Of a DNA stretch of 64,000 nt, positions 55,218-62,270 are shown piece after piece. A program made the position numbers and the translations under genes. Position 1 is the first letter of the stretch; each line of letters starts with the position of its first letter. The DNA comes from Gammaproteobacteria bacterium (GTDB lineage: Bacteria > Pseudomonadota > Gammaproteobacteria > JAJFKO01): the NCBI GenBank assembly GCA_021773175.1, contig JAJFKO010000063.1, positions 36,081-100,080 of the forward strand, in the 5' to 3' direction. The notes below the pieces were generated by a model, which made no database searches, was not told the DNA's origin, and was given only the letters and a program-made list of their open reading frames with translations.

Positions 55218-55383
55218 TTTATCCCCATCGGAACTCAAAATGCGAGTTTCTACCTTCCCTTTTTGCCGCTTGAGAAGTTATTTTGAATGCGCAATAGAAG
55301 TGCTACTACTTATTCAAAATAACGTCTCTAACAACAAAAATGTTTGCTATAATTCTCGCATTTCGAACCCCAATGGGTATAGA
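55218..55383. repeat. nested inverted-repeat element upstream of yciA
   Basis: An outer imperfect inverted pair of about 28 bases (CCCCAT.GGAACTCAAAATGCGAG at 55223-55249 against TCTCGCATTTCGAACCCCAATGGG) encloses an inner perfect 12-bp pair, GTTATTTTGAAT and ATTCAAAATAAC. The whole could fold as one long hairpin. The sequence differs from the AGGACTTACG family but has a comparable nested plan. An extended -10 promoter, TGCTATAAT at 55346-55353... reading TATAAT at 55348-55353, lies at the inner edge of the right outer arm and probably serves yciA. Confidence 0.7.
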
Positions 55384-55407
55384 CTTATGAAAAAAAAGAG
55401 AAACCTT

Positions 55408-55797
55408 ATGTCAGAACAACAACCTTCAGGTCAACTAGCCACTCAAACTTTAGCGATGCCAATGGATGCGAACCCTAATGGCGACATTTTTGGTGGTTGG
55501 CTATTATCACAAATGGACTTAGCTGCAGGTATCCTTGCTAAAAAGTTTTCTCATAGTCGTACAACGACCGTAGCCTTAGACTCAATGGTTTTCAAAAAAG
55601 CGGTATGGGTTGGGGATATTGTTAGTTGCCATAGTGAAATTTTAAAAGTTGGCTCGAGTTCCATGAAAGTTAAAGTTGAAGCTTGGGTTGAACGGCAATT
55701 AACAGATGAAAAATACTTAGTAACAGAAGGTGTCTTTACTTTTGTTGCGATCAATGCACAAGGTAAGCCTCATCCGGCTGATCCTAAAAAACGTTAA
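55408..55797 (+). CDS. yciA: acyl-CoA thioesterase, YciA type
   Basis: A hot-dog fold thioesterase that hydrolyses short- and medium-chain acyl-CoAs, about 129 aa. MDANPNGDIFGGWLLSQMDLAAGI carries the conserved catalytic Asp region and the GG of the family; VALDSMVFKKAVWVGDIVSC follows. MSEQQPSGQL at 55408 is the preferred start, with an AGAGA site upstream; ATG 55387 would add seven residues, mainly Lys. The upstream region is a palindromic element carrying a -10 promoter. Confidence 0.92.
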   Translation: MSEQQPSGQLATQTLAMPMDANPNGDIFGGWLLSQMDLAAGILAKKFSHSRTTTVALDSMVFKKAVWVGDIVSCHSEILKVGSSSMKVKVEAWVERQLTDEKYLVTEGVFTFVAINAQGKPHPADPKKR

Positions 55798-55915
55798 TAA
55801 ATAATATCGGAATATATTTGAATAATACCTGAGTGTTTTGAAAAAAAGTTTGTCCGTGCCCTGCCTGTGCCCTTTGGGTATGGGTAAACGAAGTATATAA
55901 GCCTCTATGCAAGCT

Positions 55916-56548
55916 CTAAGCGGCTAGACCATCGATAGTGATAGTAATATTACGATTCTCATGACTACCAAACAGCGTGTGATTGGTTGCAATCGGTTTG
56001 TCGCCACCATTAGTACGAATATCTAGGCGATGTTGATTAATCCCTTCAGCCCACATAAAGGCCGCAATACTACGTGCTTGATTTTTTCCTATCTTATAGG
56101 CGAGCTTTCTAAAAGGCACATTATCAGTATTACCTTCAATAATGATGGGAAAGTTACTGTAGAATTCAGCTACTCTGACGACATTATCGAGAATAAGATA
56201 AGAAGATGGTTTAATTTCAGCCGTACTAACGTGAAAAACTCGATCGACAGGAACATACAAGGTGGCTTTATCGCCGAGAATAACAATCTGTACACCTTCG
56301 TCACGTAAAGCCGCGATTAATGCACGCGGTTGATTGTGCTCAAATGTGGTAACCAAGCCGAAAGCATTATCAGCAGCGACACCTACAGGGTGTTTCTTTG
56401 CATGTTGCGATAGTGGAGAATTATGAATGAGCGAGCGACCCATGTAGTTTTTTGCAAGTGGATATTTATTACTGCTAGCACAGCCAAAAAGTAGTAGTGC
56501 CGCTGCAAAACAAAGAGCAATTTTAACAATCTGCCGGAAATTAGACAT
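55916..56548 (-). CDS. OmpA-like domain lipoprotein
   Basis: A 210-aa lipoprotein with signal and lipobox LLLFGC (cysteine 23). The C-terminal half is an OmpA/MotB-type peptidoglycan-binding domain: FPIIIEGNTDNVPF, NQARSIAAFMWAEGI and RLDIRTNGGDKPIA are the recognisable conserved elements. It would link a membrane to peptidoglycan. Size and layout are reminiscent of the IcmN/DotK lipoprotein of Legionella-type IVB secretion, but no other Dot/Icm genes are nearby, so that name is not claimed. Confidence 0.85.
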   Translation of the reverse strand: MSNFRQIVKIALCFAAALLLFGCASSNKYPLAKNYMGRSLIHNSPLSQHAKKHPVGVAADNAFGLVTTFEHNQPRALIAALRDEGVQIVILGDKATLYVPVDRVFHVSTAEIKPSSYLILDNVVRVAEFYSNFPIIIEGNTDNVPFRKLAYKIGKNQARSIAAFMWAEGINQHRLDIRTNGGDKPIATNHTLFGSHENRNITITIDGLAA

Positions 56549-56682
56549 CTCCTAAAGCTCCATATTATTAATTTTCACAAATCCATTGCAATAATTGGCT
56601 GAATTATACAGAGTTTTAGCTATAATCCAAATATTAATTTGTAAATGAGCCCTAAGGGTATCGATAAACTTGAGGATAATTC

Positions 56683-57546
56683 ATGAGTAATGAGCATCGC
56701 ATGATTGCATTTGATAAAATGCAAAGTTTGGGTAATGACTTTGTCATAATTGAAAATCTGTCTTTATCCATTTCTTTGAGCAAAGAAGATATCACGATAT
56801 TAGCTGATCGCCATCGAGGCATTGGTTTTGATCAATTATTACTATTAGAAGAAAGCGAAACAGATAAAGCTTTATATTCAGTACGCATATTTAATGCTGA
56901 TGGTCACGAAGTCGAACAATGTGGTAATGGTCTACGTAGTATTGCTGCATATTGCTTACGCCATGGTTTAACTGAAACGAAAAACTTTAAATTAAGTATT
57001 AATTCACGAATTGTCACATTGGAATTATTTGACAATGACATCGTTTCTGTTGATATGGGACAACCTATCTTTGAACCTACCGCCATTCCTTTTTTAGCGG
57101 AGCAGCAACTCAAGACCTATTCTCTGTTTATTCATGGCGATAGTTTTGAGACTAATGTTATATCTATGGGTAACCCGCATGCTGTTTTATTTTGTAGTGA
57201 TGTGGCTGAGGCACCTGTTGAAAAATTTGGAAAAGCGATGATTAACTATGAACGTTTTCCTGAAGGAACTAATTTTGAGTTTGCTCAAGTTGTGGATCGT
57301 GGAATAATAAAGTTGCGTATCTATGAACGCGGAGTAGGAGAAACCATGGCTTGCGGCAGTGGTGCTTGTGCTGCTGTGGTAGCTGGCATCCAAAATGATT
57401 ATTTAGAGAATGACGTTAAAGTTATTATGCCCGGAGGCGAGCTGCAAGTGCGTTGGTTAGATCAAAAAGCAGGTGTAAGTCTTATTGGTCCGGTACATCA
57501 TGTTTTTGAAGGACAATTTTTATATCCACTTAAAGGTAAAGATTGA
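56683..57546 (+). CDS. dapF: diaminopimelate epimerase
   Basis: The enzyme converts LL- to meso-diaminopimelate for lysine and peptidoglycan synthesis. It has 287 aa. Both active-site cysteines are present: C80 in EQCGNGLR and C224 in MACGSGACAA. KMQSLGNDFV and the GNPHAV motif confirm the family. A TATAAT -10 lies in the upstream gap near 56620. It is a single gene ending in a strong hairpin. Confidence 0.97.
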   Translation: MSNEHRMIAFDKMQSLGNDFVIIENLSLSISLSKEDITILADRHRGIGFDQLLLLEESETDKALYSVRIFNADGHEVEQCGNGLRSIAAYCLRHGLTETKNFKLSINSRIVTLELFDNDIVSVDMGQPIFEPTAIPFLAEQQLKTYSLFIHGDSFETNVISMGNPHAVLFCSDVAEAPVEKFGKAMINYERFPEGTNFEFAQVVDRGIIKLRIYERGVGETMACGSGACAAVVAGIQNDYLENDVKVIMPGGELQVRWLDQKAGVSLIGPVHHVFEGQFLYPLKGKD

Positions 57547-57567
57547 AGTCTTTCATCATTCACTATT

Positions 57568-57606
57568 AAAGAACGTCTACATAACTTTTCTATTTAGACG
57601 TTCTTT
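57568..57606. terminator. bidirectional terminator hairpin
   Basis: AAAGAACGTCTA (57568-57579) and TAGACGTTCTTT (57595-57606) form a perfect 12-bp stem with a 15-base loop. A-rich and T-rich outer arms suit termination of both dapF and the opposing SH3 protein gene. Confidence 0.8.
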
Positions 57607-57627
57607 ATAAAGTTTATAGCTTCGTAT

Positions 57628-58407
57628 TTAAAATGTTTTATTCAACTTATCTTTCGCGCGTTGCCACCATGTTTTTTCTGGTTTCTTTTCTGTATTGACC
57701 TTAGCTGGTATTGTCGCATTTGTTGGTGAGTTAATTGCCGGTGCAGGTATTGCTGCCGGCGTTGTTGGTGTAATTGGTTGGGCTGGTTTAGCTGCTGGTG
57801 TTTGCGGTTTTTTATTATCAATAATGACTGCTTTTGCGGGCATGATAATAATCGGTTGAATCATGGGGAAAGATAATTTATTTTGATCGAACTTAGGTAA
57901 GTTATTAACACCTTTATTCCAATCTTTCACAAATGATGAGATTACTTTCTGTAATTGTTCATGCATTAATATCTGTTGTTTCTGGAAGTTTTTCACTACA
58001 TCTTGGATTTGCTGTTTATTAATATTGATGCTAGCACCATACTGTAAATTCTGTGGGTTTGGTGCACCTTGTGGTGGTTGAGTCTGCCTTACTGTTTTAT
58101 TTGTAACATTGGGGCCATACATTTGAATAGTGAAATATGAGTTGCTGCCTTGTAACGCTGATTTCTGCATCCAGCCAACGTTGCCTGTTTTGGGGTCGGC
58201 TACTTTAACCCAATCCCCTTGTTTCTTTAGTGATATTAATTCTTGGCCAGCATTATACGTTGCGATTGATTTAGCGCTTGCTTCTGGTTGTTGGTAAAGC
58301 GTTTGTTGTTTCCCGCTAACTTGTAAGAAATTAACCGTTGCTGCATTAGCGGTTAAGGTAGCACCCCAGATAAAGGTAGTTAAAATAAAAATGACTAAAT
58401 AACGCAT
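57628..58407 (-). CDS. periplasmic SH3-like domain protein
   Basis: A 259-aa exported protein: a signal peptide (MRYLVIFILTTFIWGATLTANA, cleavage near residue 22) and a bacterial SH3 domain at about 25-85 (LYQQPEASAKSIATYNAGQELISLKKQGDWVKVADPKTGNVGWMQKSAL). A helical middle follows, then a Pro/Ala/Thr-rich linker and a basic end (EKTWWQRAKDKLNKTF). SH3b domains of this kind often bind cell-wall peptides. It converges on dapF and is divergent from anmK, both cell-wall genes, which fits an envelope role. Confidence 0.8.
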   Translation of the reverse strand: MRYLVIFILTTFIWGATLTANAATVNFLQVSGKQQTLYQQPEASAKSIATYNAGQELISLKKQGDWVKVADPKTGNVGWMQKSALQGSNSYFTIQMYGPNVTNKTVRQTQPPQGAPNPQNLQYGASININKQQIQDVVKNFQKQQILMHEQLQKVISSFVKDWNKGVNNLPKFDQNKLSFPMIQPIIIMPAKAVIIDNKKPQTPAAKPAQPITPTTPAAIPAPAINSPTNATIPAKVNTEKKPEKTWWQRAKDKLNKTF

Positions 58408-58491
58408 GGCATTCTCCTGCAGAAAAGTTTACGGTCTATTATTATGAAATATAGTATACTAAATCAATAAAAAGAAGGAGAACATATTCTT

Positions 58492-59616
58492 ATGGCTAAT
58501 CCTGCAGAATATTATATTGGTTTAATGTCTGGAACCAGTATGGATGGTGTTGATGCCGTTTTGATTGATGTTAGTGGTTATATTCCTAAGTTTGTAGCCG
58601 CGCATAGTGAGCGCATTTCCGCTGATTTGAAAATTCAATTGATTACACTCTGTGAAGAAGGGCCTGATGAAATTAATCGTCTTGGTGAGCTAGATATTAT
58701 TGTTGGCAAGCTTTTTGCAGATGCAGTTTTACATTTGTTAGAAAAAACTAATCTTAAGCCAGAGCAAATTATTGCAATAGGCAGTCACGGACAAACCATT
58801 CGTCATCGTCCTGATGTATTACGCCCTTTTACTTTACAAATTGGTGATCCAAATACGATTGCTGCTATAACTGGAATTACCACTGTTGCAGATTTTCGGC
58901 GTCGTGATATTGCTTTTGGTGGACAAGGCGCACCGCTTGCTCCTGCGTTTCATGCTCAGACATTGCGAGATAAAACACAAGATACTATCGTATTAAATAT
59001 TGGAGGCATTGCCAATATCACTGTATTACCCGCAGATGAAAAGCAAGCAATTATAGGTTTTGATACGGGGCCTGGAAATGTTCTATTAGATGCCTGGTGT
59101 CTGCTCTATCATCAGCAAGAAATTGATAAAGGCGGGAAATGGGCTGCACAAGGGACATTTCAAGAGTCTCTGTTAACAGAGCTGCTTGCTGATAGTTATT
59201 TTTTACAAGCACCACCAAAAAGCACTGGTCGTGAATATTTTAATTATGAATGGTTAAGTCACTGTATTGAGAGGACCAAGCAAAGTTATCTGCCGCAAGA
59301 TGTGCAAGCCACTATTGTAGAGTTAACAGCGGTAACGGTTGTCAATGCTATTTCACAACTAACAACTATGGATAAAGGTAGACTGTTAGTTTGTGGTGGC
59401 GGAGTTCATAATGACTATCTCATGTCACGATTACACGAAAATTGTCATGATTTTACGGTCATGAGCACACAAGAATATGATATAGATCCTGATTGGGTTG
59501 AAGCTATGTGTTTTGCTTGGTTAGCGCAACAAACCTTGCAGCATCAGCCTGGAAATATTCCGAGTGTTACTGGCGCAAGTAAAGCAACAATTCTTGGTGC
59601 GGTGTATTATGCTTAA
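58492..59616 (+). CDS. anmK: anhydro-N-acetylmuramic acid kinase
   Basis: A cytoplasmic kinase that cleaves and phosphorylates 1,6-anhydroMurNAc during peptidoglycan recycling. It has 374 aa. The GLMSGTSMDGVD phosphate loop (residues 10-21), IGSHGQTIRH, LNIGGIANIT, FDTGPGN and VCGGGVHN are all present, as in the family. An AAGGAGAA site lies about 11 bases upstream of the start. Confidence 0.97.
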   Translation: MANPAEYYIGLMSGTSMDGVDAVLIDVSGYIPKFVAAHSERISADLKIQLITLCEEGPDEINRLGELDIIVGKLFADAVLHLLEKTNLKPEQIIAIGSHGQTIRHRPDVLRPFTLQIGDPNTIAAITGITTVADFRRRDIAFGGQGAPLAPAFHAQTLRDKTQDTIVLNIGGIANITVLPADEKQAIIGFDTGPGNVLLDAWCLLYHQQEIDKGGKWAAQGTFQESLLTELLADSYFLQAPPKSTGREYFNYEWLSHCIERTKQSYLPQDVQATIVELTAVTVVNAISQLTTMDKGRLLVCGGGVHNDYLMSRLHENCHDFTVMSTQEYDIDPDWVEAMCFAWLAQQTLQHQPGNIPSVTGASKATILGAVYYA

Positions 59617-59668
59617 ATTGTTTAAGTATTCCACTTGAAAACATAATTTCTGCCCTTATGTCTAATAA

Positions 59669-59692
59669 TATAGGATTTTGTATGATCCTATA
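59669..59692. promoter_or_regulatory. inverted repeat after anmK / before the small ORFs
   Basis: TATAGGAT and ATCCTATA form a perfect 8-bp inverted repeat with an 8-base spacer, ending 14 bases before a strong ribosome binding site. No U-tract follows. It could be an operator for the downstream locus or a weak anmK terminator. A second palindrome, TTTCTCTAGAGAAA, lies at 59762-59775. Confidence 0.4.
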
Positions 59693-59719
59693 AAAGGAAC
59701 ATATTAGGAGGGTGAAATT

Positions 59720-59758
59720 ATGGTATATCAACCTTGGAATTATAGTGATTTTAAATGA
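59720..59758 (+). CDS. 12-residue ORF with strong ribosome binding site, possibly a frameshifted small gene
   Basis: AGGAGGGTG lies 6 bases before ATG, one of the best ribosome binding sites in the window, yet the frame reads only MVYQPWNYSDFK. Skipping one A of TTTTAAATG gives a natural-looking continuation, SDFNEDFSRENHYADLLDTK and further to a stop near 59826, so a one-base insertion in a 35-residue gene is plausible. A 20-codon frame also overlaps the stop (ATGA at 59755). The rest of the gap to 60016 holds only a weak 32-codon ORF (59828-59926). Leader peptide, decayed gene or real peptide cannot be separated. Confidence 0.4.
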   Translation: MVYQPWNYSDFK

Positions 59759-60016
59759 AGATTTCTCTAGAGAAAATCATTACGCGGACTTACTCGATAC
59801 TAAGCTACCACGCTTAATTATTATTTAATGAATGAGAGTGAAATTAATAACATGATTTTGAAGCTTTTATTCCTTTTTGCTAGTATAGTTAGCATCAAAA
59901 AAGTACATAAAGCAATTTCTGCATAATTCTAGATTCAGTATATTAGGCATTCGCAATAGATATCAACTGCGTTTCCTAGGATAGTAATATATCTTCTAAA
60001 GTATCATAGGTTTCGT

Positions 60017-61237
60017 ATGTCAGATTTGAAAAGAAACGTCTCAACTTTATATATAAGTGCTTTTCTACTATATGAAATGTTATGTTACTTAACTAATGCC
60101 ATGATTATGCCTGCGATGATTAATGTCATTACATATTTGCATGCAAATAATTCTGATATTTCAACAACAGCTATTATTTATATAACCGGTGTATGTTTAA
60201 CACCTCTTTTGATATCAATGGTTGCCGATACAATTAATAAGCCAAAAATATTGATTTTGGGGTGCATCATTTTTTGTTTGTCTAACTTTTTTTGCCCGTT
60301 TTCACATAATATCGTAGAGTTTTCTATATTTAGATTTTTTCAAGGAGTGGGTCAAGGTTGTATTTTCCTTGGATATACACTAATCCATGAATCATTTGAT
60401 GATATTCCAGCTGTTAAAATTACATCGATAATGACAAATATTGCAGTTCTTGCTCCTTTATTAGGGCCTGTTTTCGGCTCATTAATAGCAATTTCACTAG
60501 GGTGGAAATACATATTTTGGATAACTGGAAGTATGAGCTTAATTGCTTTAATTGGGCTTCTGGGTTTGAAACCAAAAGTAAAAATTACCCCTATAAAAAT
60601 TAACTTTAAGCTGCTTATAAATAATTACTGTGCAATAGTTGGAAGCAAAAAGTTCTTATTAGGCGTTGGCATTATGACTCTGGCTCTAATTCCCTCAGAA
60701 CTATGGATGATTTTTTCTATTATCATTGTTATGACTACTCTTCATGAAACTTTATTGATATATAACATTTACATGATTATGATAGTGGGCTCGTCTATTC
60801 TTAGTACTATAGTTTTAAATACTTTAGTAGATAGATTTAGTTTTGTAGCTCTTATTAAATTAGGCTGTTTTATATCGGTTGTGGCAACAACTATTTCTAT
60901 TATTGTTGTTTCAAATCATATGGCGTTTGTTTTATGTCTTTCTTTTTCTGTTTTTGGAGGCGGGTTATTTAGAGGTATTATTTATCGGAGTATTTTGACT
61001 GATGTGCATCACGAGAAAAATACAGTATCAGCATTATTCAATTTTATTTTAGCGCTATTCTTAATGTTGATTATCGAGCTGACAAATTCTATTTTCAAAT
61101 GGAAAGGCTATTCTCTACATAATTTTGCATGGATTGCATTATTTTCAAGTATCATTTGTTTTTTATTCTCGCTTTATTTTGCTCGATTAAAAAAACAATT
61201 TAAGGACACAGAATTGGCTGCAGACAGTAATTTATAG
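60017..61237 (+). CDS. MFS transporter, drug:H+ antiporter type
   Basis: A 406-aa major facilitator with 12 hydrophobic helices. FQGVGQGCIFLGYTLIHESFDD resembles the helix 5 antiporter motif, and the helix 2-3 loop reads VADTINKPKILI instead of the usual GRKP. Codon use is strongly AT-rich compared with dapF and anmK. It lies 9 bases upstream of the dioxygenase gene and ahead of an NRPS gene, so it probably exports the assembled product or protects the producer. Confidence 0.85.
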   Translation: MSDLKRNVSTLYISAFLLYEMLCYLTNAMIMPAMINVITYLHANNSDISTTAIIYITGVCLTPLLISMVADTINKPKILILGCIIFCLSNFFCPFSHNIVEFSIFRFFQGVGQGCIFLGYTLIHESFDDIPAVKITSIMTNIAVLAPLLGPVFGSLIAISLGWKYIFWITGSMSLIALIGLLGLKPKVKITPIKINFKLLINNYCAIVGSKKFLLGVGIMTLALIPSELWMIFSIIIVMTTLHETLLIYNIYMIMIVGSSILSTIVLNTLVDRFSFVALIKLGCFISVVATTISIIVVSNHMAFVLCLSFSVFGGGLFRGIIYRSILTDVHHEKNTVSALFNFILALFLMLIIELTNSIFKWKGYSLHNFAWIALFSSIICFLFSLYFARLKKQFKDTELAADSNL

Positions 61238-61246
61238 GAATATATC

Positions 61247-62212
61247 ATGCAATTAGAAAATTTAAGCTTTATTAAAGCAATGGATGGATTGGGAGAAATG
61301 TGTTGTTATGAAGCTACTGCGAATAATACAGATCTGTTGAAAGTAATTAAAGAAAATAATGATGAAATTGAAAGTCAATTGTTGAAATTTGGTGGCATAG
61401 TTTTTAGAGGTTTCGCGATTAGATCAGTATCAGAATTCAATAAGTTAGCCAATGCCATGTCACCGCACTTATTTGATTATGTCAATAGATCTACTCCTAG
61501 ACATAAACTAGGAGGAAAGATATATACTGCAACTGAATATCCTGCTGATCGACGTATTCCATTTCATAATGAAAATGCTTATACATTAAGTTGGCCAAAT
61601 AAAATCTTTTTTTATAGTGCGATTGCTGCTGATAGTGGTGGCGAAACAGCTACTGCAGATAGTAGATATGTTTTTAAAAAAATTGATCAAGAAATAGTAA
61701 ATAAATTTAATGATAAAAAGGTTTTATATGTGCGAAAGTTCGTATCAGGAATTGATTTAAGCTGGCAAGAAACTTTTCAGACAAATAGTCGAGAAGAAGT
61801 AGAGAGATATTGTCAGGAAAACTCAATCATGTATGAATGGCCAGACAATCAAGAAAGTGTTGAGCTTATAACTAAACAGGTTTGCCAGGCGACTATCAAG
61901 CATCCTGTAACTAATGAAGATGTCTGGTTTAATCAGGCACACCTCTTTCATATATCATCTTTAGAAGAATCGGATAGGCGAGTACTAAAAGAAGCGTTAG
62001 GAGAGAATACCTTTCCTAGAAATGCCTATTATGGTGATGGCAGTGAAATAGCTTTAGAAGATCTTGAAAAGATTATAGCTGCTTATGAAACAGAAAAAAT
62101 AGAATTTCAATGGCAAAAATCTGATGTCATGGTCTTGGATAATAGGCTCATGGCTCATTCTAGAAATCCATTTGCTGGAGAAAGAAAAGTTGTTGTGGCC
62201 ATGGGAGAATAA
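61247..62212 (+). CDS. TauD/SyrP-like Fe(II)/2-oxoglutarate dioxygenase
   Basis: A 321-aa member of the TauD/TfdA superfamily. The iron triad is seen as H107-N-E109 (FHNENAYTLSWP) and distal H304 (NRLMAHSRNPFAGER), with R313 as the probable 2-oxoglutarate ligand. Glu replaces the more common Asp of HxD. The carboxylate is retained, so hydroxylation rather than halogenation is expected. The long FHNENAYTLSWPNKIFFYS..GGETATADSR segment resembles SyrP-like hydroxylases of nonribosomal peptide clusters, fitting the NRPS gene 58 bases downstream. Confidence 0.88.
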   Translation: MQLENLSFIKAMDGLGEMCCYEATANNTDLLKVIKENNDEIESQLLKFGGIVFRGFAIRSVSEFNKLANAMSPHLFDYVNRSTPRHKLGGKIYTATEYPADRRIPFHNENAYTLSWPNKIFFYSAIAADSGGETATADSRYVFKKIDQEIVNKFNDKKVLYVRKFVSGIDLSWQETFQTNSREEVERYCQENSIMYEWPDNQESVELITKQVCQATIKHPVTNEDVWFNQAHLFHISSLEESDRRVLKEALGENTFPRNAYYGDGSEIALEDLEKIIAAYETEKIEFQWQKSDVMVLDNRLMAHSRNPFAGERKVVVAMGE

Positions 62213-62270
62213 TGTACCTTGGTCAGATTGATTTGAAATTCACTTAATTCACTTATAAAGATAATGACTC

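Noticed and set aside
55916..56548. Naming the OmpA-like lipoprotein IcmN/DotK
   Set aside because: The size and lipobox are similar, but OmpA-like lipoproteins are widespread and no other Dot/Icm gene lies in the window.
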